Below are positions 35,092 to 42,765 of a stretch of DNA of 42,867 nucleotides, in pieces. The DNA is from an uncultured Actinomycetes bacterium (GTDB taxonomy: Bacteria; Actinomycetota; Actinomycetes; Nanopelagicales; Nanopelagicaceae). Position 1 is the stretch's first letter, and each line of letters begins with the position of its first letter. The DNA is taken from the NCBI GenBank assembly GCA_903928745.1, contig CAIYRR010000069.1, forward strand, positions 1 to 42,867, read 5' to 3'. Made by a program: the position numbers and the translations under genes. The notes beneath the pieces were generated by a model, which saw only the letters and a program-made list of their open reading frames with translations, made no database searches and was not told the origin of the DNA.

Positions 35092-36965
35092 GATTGTGCC
35101 TTTCCGTAACCGTACGCATCTTCAGTAACTACTGGGAGAACATCAAAGTTCTCTAGCGGAACAGGGTAGGCAACGCTCCACTCAAGAGACTTGGCGAACC
35201 AAGGATTTTGTGTGGCCTTGGTTCCCCAGACCCATGAAACTACAACGCCATGAAGCAAGACCAACATGCCCGTCATGATGATGTAGGCGCCCATGGTCGT
35301 GATGGAATTTCCCTTGTCGTAGAAGGCTGATATTGCGCCAACACGACGAGGTTGACCAGCAAGACCAACCATGAACATTCCCATGAAGGCGATATTGAAT
35401 CCGACTTGAGTGATCCAGAAAGCAGTCCAACCAAGTTTCTTGTCGAACATGCGTCCTGTCATCTTAGGGAACCAATACACCAAAGCACCGATGGCCGAAG
35501 TTAATCCAGCGCCCATTAACGTGTAATGGAAGTGTGCGGTCACGAAAATCGACCCGTGAAGCGCAGCATCGGCAGAAACATCAGAGAGGTAGATGCCAGT
35601 AATTCCACCGATGGTGAAGTTAAAGAGCACGGCATAAATGGCCGCGGTCGGCAGAGTGATCCACACTCGGCCACGCCAGAGAGTGCCGATTAGCACCAGG
35701 AACAACATTCCTGTTGGAATCGAAATTAATTCGGTCGTCAACATAAATGGTCCATTAAGGAGTGGAGCCCAACCACTGACATACAAGTGGTGCGCCCACA
35801 CAAGAACAGATAGTCCCGAAATTCCAGCGATTCCCATGATTGCCAAGTTGAAGCTAAAGAGCGGACGTCGCGTAAAGACTGGCGCCATCTCCATCAACGC
35901 AGCAAGTGCAGGAATCAAGATGACGTAGACCTCAGGGTGTCCCATGATCCAGAACAAGTTCTCGTAAAGCCATGGACTACCGCCACCGCGCACATCAAAG
36001 AATGTTGACCCTGTTGCGCGATCTAGTCCTGAGAGAACTTGGGAAAGGAAGAAGACGGGAAACACGGGAAGAGCCAATGCAACAGATGCGACAACACCGT
36101 AAATAAAGATTGGTGTGCGATTCCATGTCATTCCCTTAGCGCGCATTTTCACTGCAGTTGCTGTGATATTTGCACCGGCAACCATTGTTGAAATTGCGAA
36201 GATACAGATGGCCATGATGAAGCCATCCATTCCTGGAGGCGCCTGATTTTCCAGTGGGTTATATGCAGACCAGCCTGTTGGAATTCCACCTAACCAGATG
36301 GATGAAAGTAGAGGTGGAACAGCTGCAACAACTAACCAGAAACTCAAAGCGTTAAGGCGAGGGAAAGCCATATCGCGTGCACCAATCATGATTGGCATGA
36401 TGAAGTTTCCGAAAGGTCCTGTAATCATGATGATTGCACCAACGACCATCGTGATTCCGTGAAGACCCACGACGGTGTTGTAAGTCTGAGGTTGTAACCA
36501 GTTACCACCGGCATGACCCAAGTTAGTGCGGATCAACATTGCAAGAACGCCGCCAACAAAGAAGATGACCATAGTGATTACTAAATATTGAATACCAACG
36601 ACCTTGTGATCTGTTGTATATCGGAAATAGCGTTTTACTCCTTGATCTTTTCCGGCATAAAACAAGGTCTCATCATGTGTGAGATCTTTTCCAAGTAACC
36701 AACGAAATGGTCCAATGAGTGCGCCGATTCCTGTCATGAAACCAACGAACCAACCGATCATCGCAATGAATACTTCTTGATCCATACGGGTCTTGATGTA
36801 TGAACCATCTGTATTCACTGGCAAGAAAGTCCGTGCGAGATACCAAGCAAGGACTGCGCCAACAATGCCGAGGAGTAAACCGGTGATGATGCTGAGTCTT
36901 TCAATGAGCGCTTTCTTTGGCGCTGATGGACCTGCTGATGCTGGTCGATTTGTCACTGTTGTCAT
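35088..36965 (-). CDS. ctaD: Cytochrome c oxidase subunit I (cassette 1), K-channel Lys replaced by Leu
   Basis: This catalytic heme-copper subunit reduces oxygen and pumps protons. It is 625 aa from ATG 36963-36965, which overlaps the ctaC stop by 1 bp exactly as in copy 2; a longer in-frame start at 36995 is therefore rejected. Ligands are present: H169 (LHG), H343 and Y347 in GHPEVY, H392-H393 and H478/H480 in HFHYTLMG. The A1-type Glu (E345) and D-channel Asp (D198 in GARDMAFPRLN) are intact. The K-channel segment reads SIPTGMLF: the Lys of canonical PTGVKFF is Leu421. About 80 extra N-terminal residues add two membrane helices not found in the 12-helix core. Confidence 0.95.
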   Translation of the reverse strand: MTTVTNRPASAGPSAPKKALIERLSIITGLLLGIVGAVLAWYLARTFLPVNTDGSYIKTRMDQEVFIAMIGWFVGFMTGIGALIGPFRWLLGKDLTHDETLFYAGKDQGVKRYFRYTTDHKVVGIQYLVITMVIFFVGGVLAMLIRTNLGHAGGNWLQPQTYNTVVGLHGITMVVGAIIMITGPFGNFIMPIMIGARDMAFPRLNALSFWLVVAAVPPLLSSIWLGGIPTGWSAYNPLENQAPPGMDGFIMAICIFAISTMVAGANITATAVKMRAKGMTWNRTPIFIYGVVASVALALPVFPVFFLSQVLSGLDRATGSTFFDVRGGGSPWLYENLFWIMGHPEVYVILIPALAALMEMAPVFTRRPLFSFNLAIMGIAGISGLSVLVWAHHLYVSGWAPLLNGPFMLTTELISIPTGMLFLVLIGTLWRGRVWITLPTAAIYAVLFNFTIGGITGIYLSDVSADAALHGSIFVTAHFHYTLMGAGLTSAIGALVYWFPKMTGRMFDKKLGWTAFWITQVGFNIAFMGMFMVGLAGQPRRVGAISAFYDKGNSITTMGAYIIMTGMLVLLHGVVVSWVWGTKATQNPWFAKSLEWSVAYPVPLENFDVLPVVTEDAYGYGKAQS

Positions 36966-37732
36966 CAGGCGTTTCCTCCTTGGTTTTGAACCCACGCGTC
37001 ATAATCTGCTTGGCTCACAACGTGTACTTTCTTCTGCATGTACGCGTGATAGAGGCCGCAAAGTTCTGCGCACCGCAAGTCATACACGCCAATCTTGTTT
37101 GGTGTTGTACCTGTCTCTGTCACATAACCTGGGTTCGCATCGACCTTGATACCCATCTGAACAATCCAGAAAGAGTGCATCACATCGGTACTTGTTACGT
37201 GAAATAGAACTGGCTTATTTACAGGTAGATAAAGATCAGCACTTTGTGCGCCACCGTTATCTACATACTTAAAGTTCCAAACCCATTGTTGCCCTGTGAC
37301 ATCAATATTGATTGGGTTGGCAGTTCGAAGTTTATTCTCATCTGCCTGGACCAAAACCATTCCGTAGATAACCGCAAAGAGGCAGAGCAGCGTGGATACA
37401 ACTACCCATGTTGCTGCAACTCTTGGACTGTTTCGGATTTCATGTTCAGCCTCAGGCGGTGGGTTGTCGCCAAAGTGACGCTGACCCAACAGCGTTGTAA
37501 TTGTTAGTGCGGCAACCAAACCTGCAACAGGAGCCGCAGCCCATGTAAAGATTTTCACCATATTTATGGTGTTCGACATATTTTCAGATGCAGGTGAACC
37601 CATCGCGCGCGATTGAATTATTGAAGCGGTATATCCGATGATCGCTGTAAAAATTACCCAAAGAAATATTGCTTTCTTTGCATCAGAGCGCTTCCACCAA
37701 GAAGGACGTTGTGTTGTTTCTAGTTCAGACAT
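36965..37732 (-). CDS. ctaC: Cytochrome c oxidase subunit II with intact CuA site (cassette 1)
   Basis: The electron-entry subunit is 255 aa. It has hydrophobic segments at about 21-40, 60-82 and 106-128 (three, where two are usual), then a cupredoxin domain outside the membrane. The GQQWVWNFKY aromatic patch precedes the CuA ligands: H186 (MHSFW), C221, E223, C225, H229 and M232 (CAELCGLYHAYM). There is no fused cytochrome c domain and no lipobox. AAGGGGG lies just upstream and overlaps the stop of the cupredoxin-like gene; the gap between the genes is 12 bp. Confidence 0.95.
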   Translation of the reverse strand: MSELETTQRPSWWKRSDAKKAIFLWVIFTAIIGYTASIIQSRAMGSPASENMSNTINMVKIFTWAAAPVAGLVAALTITTLLGQRHFGDNPPPEAEHEIRNSPRVAATWVVVSTLLCLFAVIYGMVLVQADENKLRTANPINIDVTGQQWVWNFKYVDNGGAQSADLYLPVNKPVLFHVTSTDVMHSFWIVQMGIKVDANPGYVTETGTTPNKIGVYDLRCAELCGLYHAYMQKKVHVVSQADYDAWVQNQGGNA

Positions 37733-37744
37733 GTGCGCGCCCCC

Positions 37745-38434
37745 TTATGCTTTCACGACGGAGAAATTACCGGCCATATAACCTTGTGTGGACATTGGTC
37801 CACCAAAGCGAGCTGTTGTTCCATCACCACATGGGTATTCGCAGTTCCAAACATATTCGCCGGCATCACCGGTGATAAATGAAAATGTGACAACTCGTGG
37901 TGATGTTGTGTATCCACTATCAGGCATATCTGCCTCTTCAACTGCAGGTAGGGGAACACTGACAAAGAGTTGAGATTTTGCATCTGCTAAACCATGCAGT
38001 GTAAAAGTATGTCCAACATGCTCTGGATCAACATTGGTGATTGATTGCCCATCCAATGTCGCCGTTCCATCGAGAGTTCCATGAACAGTTGCAAAGAAGT
38101 CGTTACTCAAACGTTCACCTGAGTCGTACTGCTTAATGGTGATCGTGATGACTGAATGCGCAGGAACTTTAAAATTAGTTACAGGTCCGTAGGAAACCCA
38201 ATCAGGATGAACACCACCATCGGCGCCATGACTTCCTGACATGGAATCTGGATATGCGGACATATCGAGTGTGTAGTGAGGCAACGTTCCCTCTGGCGTC
38301 TCCATTGTTCCTGCAGGAGTTGCTTCAAGCACTCGTGAATCATTCTTTGCACTTGCGACATACGTGCCGATGCCAGCGATTACCGCTGCGCCAAGAATGA
38401 CTGTTCCGAGTGCGGCGATATACCGCTTATTCAT
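37745..38434 (-). CDS. Membrane-anchored cupredoxin-like protein with CuA-like Cys pair (cassette 1)
   Basis: This is the first gene of the oxidase cassette, 229 aa from ATG 38432-38434; GAGGGGGG upstream decides against an in-frame start at 38464. An N-terminal helix (8-28) anchors an extracytoplasmic beta-rich domain. It contains H142 (HVGHTFTLHG) and a CuA-like loop WNCEYPCGDGT with C198 and C202. Where CuA has His four residues after the second Cys, this protein has T206; M214 and M220 follow. I know no named family with this exact pattern. It may be a copper electron carrier to CtaC, a copper chaperone, or a structural subunit. It shares an 89-nt nearly identical patch with copy 2. Confidence 0.85.
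   Translation of the reverse strand: MNKRYIAALGTVILGAAVIAGIGTYVASAKNDSRVLEATPAGTMETPEGTLPHYTLDMSAYPDSMSGSHGADGGVHPDWVSYGPVTNFKVPAHSVITITIKQYDSGERLSNDFFATVHGTLDGTATLDGQSITNVDPEHVGHTFTLHGLADAKSQLFVSVPLPAVEEADMPDSGYTTSPRVVTFSFITGDAGEYVWNCEYPCGDGTTARFGGPMSTQGYMAGNFSVVKA
38330..38418. repeat. Near-identical 89-bp patch shared with 42456-42544
   Basis: The two cupredoxin-like genes match at 86 of 89 positions here, by my count, including a 55-nt stretch without mismatch (38364-38418 and 42490-42544). The patch encodes the N-terminal anchor region. The remainder of the genes is more diverged. Confidence 0.75.
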
Positions 38435-38539
38435 AGAAACCCCCCTCGAGGTGAACCAGGTCACAGGAGGGTAAGGGTTGGCTCCCTATACGTTAAGGGA
38501 AATTCGGAAGGGTACCTCTCAAACTGAGAATTAGCCTAT
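38435..38539 (-). promoter_or_regulatory. Upstream region of oxidase cassette 1
   Basis: This stretch separates the copy-2 terminator from the cupredoxin-like start. It holds the strong GAGGGGGG ribosome binding site and a TATAGG -10 candidate (minus strand, 38485-38490). It also holds two short motifs, AGGGAAATTC (38496-38505) and GGGTACCTC (38510-38518), that recur in altered order upstream of cassette 2. No reliable -35 was found. Confidence 0.35.
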
Positions 38540-38576
38540 AAAAAACCACCCAGCGCACGCGGCGCAGGGTGGTTCT
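38540..38576 (-). terminator. Rho-independent terminator of oxidase cassette 2
   Basis: On the minus strand 8-bp arms AACCACCC / GGGTGGTT (38567-38574 and 38544-38551) carry an inner GCGC/GCGC stem and are followed by T6. It starts about 17 bp after the ctaE stop and separates the two cassettes. Confidence 0.88.
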
Positions 38577-38592
38577 TTAGGGATTTCCTGAT

Positions 38593-39207
38593 TTACGCGA
38601 AAGAAAGCGCGAAGGCTCCAAGCAACGACGAAACGGTCATCCAGATCCACCAGACGTTGACGATATCTACATGCCAATGATCAGCAACATAGATTCCTAG
38701 TCGTGAGCGATTCCAGTTACCGAACGCAATAAATACTGTGAGTACTAAGTGCAAAGTATTTAGCGCGGCGATTAAGTAATAGCAAGATGCGTAGGCGCCA
38801 GAAGTGGTTGTAAATGGCGCGCTACTAATTTGCATGAACTGGTAGATAAGCGCAGCAAGACTAAATACAAGTGCGACGCCGCCGCCCAAAACTAATTGAG
38901 TGCGATTAGCTGCACGAACACCTTTGAGCCCGTAGAAATGTGCAGCTGCGCCAAGGCCAGCGAGTGCAGTGACATACCAAGTTCCTTTACTTGATAACGC
39001 AAGTACAGCTGGTGAATCTGGCGTTGCTGCCGGCAACCACATGTCATTGACGTTTTGACCTTTTAGATAAAAGAAAACGAAAAGAACACTGAGCGCCATT
39101 GCAATATCTGCAACCAGAATCAAAATCACTCCAAGACGATTGCGACTTCCAACTACATCTGGATGTTCGTGATGTGGGTTGGAGTGTGAATGAGTTTCGA
39201 CGCTCAT
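38593..39207 (-). CDS. ctaE: Cytochrome c oxidase subunit III (cassette 2)
   Basis: This is the second paralogue of subunit III, 204 aa, five helices. It is near-identical to copy 1 at both ends (SRNRLGVILILVADIA, and the C-terminal block IYVADHWHVDIVNVWWIWMTVSSL) and more diverged in the middle loops. Its ATG overlaps the ctaD stop by 4 bp, and a strong terminator follows. Both copies keep the conserved His-Trp motifs, so there is no sign of decay. Whether the two subunits III mix between complexes cannot be told. Confidence 0.93.
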   Translation of the reverse strand: MSVETHSHSNPHHEHPDVVGSRNRLGVILILVADIAMALSVLFVFFYLKGQNVNDMWLPAATPDSPAVLALSSKGTWYVTALAGLGAAAHFYGLKGVRAANRTQLVLGGGVALVFSLAALIYQFMQISSAPFTTTSGAYASCYYLIAALNTLHLVLTVFIAFGNWNRSRLGIYVADHWHVDIVNVWWIWMTVSSLLGAFALSFA

Positions 39208-41084
39208 GATTGTGCCTTTCCGTAACCGTAAGGATCAGAAGTAATTACAGGCAAAGTTTCAAAGTTCTCAAGTGGAACAGGATTAGCTACTGTCCATTCG
39301 AGAGTTTTTGCTTGCCATGGATTCATCGGTGCCTTCACGCCATTTCTCCAAGAGGAGATAACCCCGTGCAAGAGAACCAACATTCCAGCCATGATCGTGT
39401 AAGCGCCCATCGTCGTAATGAGGTTCCCCTTATTAAAGATGGAGGCGTATGACTCAACACGTCGTGGCTGACCTGCAAGGCCAACCAGGAACATTCCGAT
39501 GAATGCGACGTTGAAACCAATTTGAACGAGCCAGAATGAAACCCAAGAAAGAGTCTTATCAAACATGCGCCCAGTCATCTTTGGGAACCAATAAACAAGT
39601 GATGCCAATGCACCCGTAAGTCCTGCGCCCATCAAGGTGTAATGGAAGTGCGCAGTGACGTACATAGATCCATGCAAGAAAGCATCTGCTGGAACATCAG
39701 AGAGATAAATTCCTGTGATTCCACCAATCATGAAATTCCAAAGAAGTGCGAAGATCGACATCAACGGCATCGTCATCCAAAGACGACCGCGCCACAAAGT
39801 TCCGATAAGCACCAGGAACAACATTCCTGTCGGAATCGAAATCAACTCGGTCGTCAACATAAATGGCGCATTGAGCAATGGAGCCCAACCGCTTATATAC
39901 ATATGGTGAGCCCAAACAAGTACAGATAGTCCGCTGATTCCAGCGATACCCATGATTGCCAGGTTAAAGCTAAAGAGAGGGCGACGAGTAAATACTGGCG
40001 CCATCTCCATAAGTGCTGCAACGGATGGAATCAAGATTACATAGACCTCAGGGTGACCCATGATCCAGAACAAGTTTTCATACAACCAACCGCTACCTCC
40101 GGCCGCCGAATTGTAGAACGATGTAGCAAAAGCCCGATCCATAGCGGACATGATTTGCGATAAAAAGAAAACAGGAAAAGCAGGAAGTGCCAAGGCAACA
40201 GATGCCACAACACCGTAAATAAAGATTGGTGTGCGATTCCAAGTCATTCCCTTTGCACGCATCTTCACAACTGTGGTTGTGATATTTGCGCCAGCGACCA
40301 TTGTGGAGATTGCGAAAATACAAATGAAGGCGATGTAACCGTTCATTCCAAGTCCGGCTTGTGATGCCAATGGATTGTAAGCAGACCAGCCTGTTGTGAT
40401 ACCTCCGGTGAAGAAGGAAATAAAGACAGGTGGAATTGCCGCAACAATCAACCAAAAACTGAGTGCGTTAAGACGAGGGAATGCCATGTCTCTCGCACCA
40501 ATCATGATTGGCATGATGAAGTTACCGAATGGCCCCGTAATCATGATGATGGTTGCGACGATCATGATGATTCCGTGCCAACCAACAATTGCGTTATATG
40601 CCTGCGGATGAATCCATCCGCCTTGTGGGTGACCTAGGTTGGTGCGAATCAACATTGCGAGCGTGCCACCAACAAACAAGATGATGATCGTGATCACCAA
40701 ATATTGAATACCCACAACTTTATGATCAGTTGTGTAGCGGAAATATCTTTTGATTCCTTGATCTTTTCCAGCAAGGAACATGTTCTCGTCATGATTGAGA
40801 TCTTTACCGAATGCCCATCGGAATGGGCCAATGAGTGCTCCGATTCCTGTCATGAATCCCACGAACCATGCAATGAGTGACATCAAGGATATTTTGTCTT
40901 CACGATTGAAGAAGGACGCTGTTTCAGCATCTTGCGGTAAGAAATGCAGCGCAAGTTGCCAGATAACAATTGCAGAAACGGTGCCTACTACTAACGCGGT
41001 GACAATATTCAATCTCTCAATTAGAGGCTTGCGACCTGAGGCATCCCCTGGAGCCGAGGCTGGACGATTCATCATTGTTGTCAT
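39204..41084 (-). CDS. ctaD: Cytochrome c oxidase subunit I (cassette 2), K-channel Lys replaced by Leu
   Basis: This second catalytic subunit is 626 aa and collinear with copy 1. It keeps the heme and copper ligands (WHG His170, GHPEVY, AHH, HFHYTLMG), the A1-type Glu and the D-channel Asp in GARDMAFPRLN. As in copy 1, the K-channel segment reads SIPTGMLF, with Leu422 where Lys is expected. The same two additional N-terminal helices are present, but the first ~70 residues are the most diverged part. Differences from copy 1 lie mainly in surface loops, e.g. around 319-333. Its ATG overlaps the ctaC stop by 1 bp. Confidence 0.95.
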   Translation of the reverse strand: MTTMMNRPASAPGDASGRKPLIERLNIVTALVVGTVSAIVIWQLALHFLPQDAETASFFNREDKISLMSLIAWFVGFMTGIGALIGPFRWAFGKDLNHDENMFLAGKDQGIKRYFRYTTDHKVVGIQYLVITIIILFVGGTLAMLIRTNLGHPQGGWIHPQAYNAIVGWHGIIMIVATIIMITGPFGNFIMPIMIGARDMAFPRLNALSFWLIVAAIPPVFISFFTGGITTGWSAYNPLASQAGLGMNGYIAFICIFAISTMVAGANITTTVVKMRAKGMTWNRTPIFIYGVVASVALALPAFPVFFLSQIMSAMDRAFATSFYNSAAGGSGWLYENLFWIMGHPEVYVILIPSVAALMEMAPVFTRRPLFSFNLAIMGIAGISGLSVLVWAHHMYISGWAPLLNAPFMLTTELISIPTGMLFLVLIGTLWRGRLWMTMPLMSIFALLWNFMIGGITGIYLSDVPADAFLHGSMYVTAHFHYTLMGAGLTGALASLVYWFPKMTGRMFDKTLSWVSFWLVQIGFNVAFIGMFLVGLAGQPRRVESYASIFNKGNLITTMGAYTIMAGMLVLLHGVISSWRNGVKAPMNPWQAKTLEWTVANPVPLENFETLPVITSDPYGYGKAQS

Positions 41085-41860
41085 CAGGCTGCTCCCTCAA
41101 GTGCTGCTCTTGTTTTAAGCCACGAGTCATAATCGGCTTGGCTCACCACGTGAACTTTGTTTTGCATATATGCATGGAGTAATCCGCAAAGTTCTGCGCA
41201 TCGGATATCAAAAACGCCAATCTTGTCTGGGGTAACCGCTGTTTCGGTGACATAACCTGGATTTGCATCCATCTTTATGCCCATTTGAACAACCCAGAAT
41301 GAGTGCTTTACATCTTTACTTGTTATGTGAAAAACAACTGGTTTATTAACGGGTAAATAGAGAACTTCACTACGTACGCCATCACTTTCTGGATAGTCAA
41401 AATTCCATACCCACTGCTGTCCAGTGACATTGATGTTGATTGCTTTGGCATCAAGCAAAGATTTTGCATCTTTCTGTAAAACAATTAAGCCAGTTATAAG
41501 TGCAAATAAACATAAAAGGGTTGAAACGATTACCCATGTCGCTGCCGCGCGTGGGCTGTTGCGGATCTCGTGATCTGCTTCCTCTGGTGGATTGTCGCCA
41601 TAGTGACGATCACCAAGAAGTGCCGTGACGGCTAGTGCAGCAACCAAACCAGCGACAGGGGCTGCAGCCCAAGTAAAGATTCCCATCAGTGACTTCACTG
41701 AGGCCATTACTTCAGAAGCTGGTGCCCCAATAGATCGCAACTGAACTACGGTGCCGACATATCCGATGATTGGCGTAAGAATTACCCAAAGGATTGCGGT
41801 CTTCTTTACATCCGCGCTTTTCCACCACTGTGCTTTATTTGATGTATGCAATTCGCTCAT
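41084..41860 (-). CDS. ctaC: Cytochrome c oxidase subunit II with intact CuA site (cassette 2)
   Basis: The protein is 258 aa, with the same three hydrophobic segments and cupredoxin domain as copy 1. CuA ligands are complete: His in KHSFW and CAELCGLLHAYM (Cys, Glu, Cys, His, Met). The linker after the second helix (GDRHYGDNPPEEADHEIRNSP) is conserved, while the loop after GQQWVWNF differs. AAGGGA lies upstream of the ATG, and 10 bp separate it from the cupredoxin-like gene. No cytochrome c fusion is present, so electrons probably come from a bcc complex or another carrier. Confidence 0.95.
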   Translation of the reverse strand: MSELHTSNKAQWWKSADVKKTAILWVILTPIIGYVGTVVQLRSIGAPASEVMASVKSLMGIFTWAAAPVAGLVAALAVTALLGDRHYGDNPPEEADHEIRNSPRAAATWVIVSTLLCLFALITGLIVLQKDAKSLLDAKAININVTGQQWVWNFDYPESDGVRSEVLYLPVNKPVVFHITSKDVKHSFWVVQMGIKMDANPGYVTETAVTPDKIGVFDIRCAELCGLLHAYMQNKVHVVSQADYDSWLKTRAALEGAA

Positions 41861-41870
41861 AGTGAGTCCC

Positions 41871-42560
41871 TTAACCCTTCACAACGTTGAAGTGGCCGGA
41901 CATGTAACCCATGCTGGACATTGCGTTACCGAATTTCGCGATTGTTCCGTCGCCACATGGGTATTCGCAGTTCCATACATATTCACCAGCATCGCCGGTG
42001 ATCACAGTGAAGACAGTTACGTTAGGAGTTTTTGTGTAGCCCTCCTCGGGCATATCTTCTTCTGCAACAGCTTTCATCGGAACGCTAAAGAAGAGTTCGC
42101 TCTGGCTACTTGCAATACCGTGCACGGTAAATGTGTGGCCTACATGGTCTGAAGGTACCGACGTAATTCGTTCACCATTAAGAGTTGCGCTGCCATCAAT
42201 CGTTCCGCGAATTTTTCCGAAGAAATCATTGTTGAGTGTTTCTCCGCCATCGTAATTTGTTACCGTGATGGTGATCGCAGAATGTGCGGGTACTTCAAAG
42301 TTTGTGATGGGTCCATAACTCACCCAATCAGGATGCGCGCCGCCATCAGTGCCGTGCATGCCACCCATGCTGTCTGGGTAGGAGGAAATATCTAGGGTGT
42401 AATGCGGCAACGTTCCTTGCGGAGTTTCCATTGTGCCTGCTGCCGTAGCTGCCAACACTCGTGAATCATTCTTTGCATTTGCAACATATGTGCCGATGCC
42501 AGCGATTACCGCTGCGCCAAGAATGACTGTTCCGAGTGCGGCGAAAAACCGCTTGTTCAT
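41871..42560 (-). CDS. Membrane-anchored cupredoxin-like protein with CuA-like Cys pair (cassette 2)
   Basis: This is a 229-aa paralogue of the protein at 37745, of exactly the same length. The N-terminal anchor is nearly identical (MNKRFFAALG then the shared helix). H142, C198, C202, T206, M214 and M220 are all conserved (HVGHTFTVHG, WNCEYPCGDGT). Copy 2 has an extra His at 223 (SGHF), which is Asn in copy 1 and could be a metal ligand. Conservation of the Cys pair and Met residues in both copies argues for function. GAGGGGGG precedes the ATG. It is the first gene of the cassette, divergent from the ctaG-like gene. Confidence 0.85.
   Translation of the reverse strand: MNKRFFAALGTVILGAAVIAGIGTYVANAKNDSRVLAATAAGTMETPQGTLPHYTLDISSYPDSMGGMHGTDGGAHPDWVSYGPITNFEVPAHSAITITVTNYDGGETLNNDFFGKIRGTIDGSATLNGERITSVPSDHVGHTFTVHGIASSQSELFFSVPMKAVAEEDMPEEGYTKTPNVTVFTVITGDAGEYVWNCEYPCGDGTIAKFGNAMSSMGYMSGHFNVVKG
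42456..42544. repeat. Near-identical 89-bp patch shared with 38330-38418
   Basis: This is the second member of the pair described at 38330-38418, encoding the anchor helix of the cassette-2 cupredoxin-like protein. Three mismatches are visible, all within 42478-42489. Confidence 0.75.
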
Positions 42561-42765
42561 ATTTCCCCCCTCGAGGTCAATGACTCGGCACGAGAGCGCG
42601 GAGCCATTGGAGAGAGCGTAGAGGGCTATCCCTCAAAAACCTAGACGTTTCCCAGGGCTACCTCAGGGAAATTTCATATTCGTGCCACTGCTCCATCCAT
42701 CCCACGCCTACTTTTCACGATGAAACCCTCGCGCGCACCCAACATTGGGTTTACTCTCGCAACCT
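42561..42765. promoter_or_regulatory. Divergent regulatory region between cassette 2 and the ctaG-like gene
   Basis: At 205 bp this is one of the largest gaps in the window. It contains the inverted repeat TTTCCC-N12-GGGAAA (42648-42671), the small palindrome GAGGG-CTAT-CCCTC (42621-42634) and motifs AGGGAAATTTC and GGGCTACCTC that recur upstream of cassette 1. TACTCT (42752-42757) lies 8 nt before the ctaG-like ATG and could be its -10. Confidence 0.4.

Noticed and set aside
36965-36995. Longer ctaD copy-1 start at 36995
   Set aside because: It overlaps ctaC by 31 bp and has no counterpart in copy 2, where the start is at the ctaC stop.
42621-42634. GAGGG-CTAT-CCCTC palindrome as a terminator
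   Set aside because: Arms are only 5 bp and no T-run follows on either strand in the right place; no gene ends nearby.
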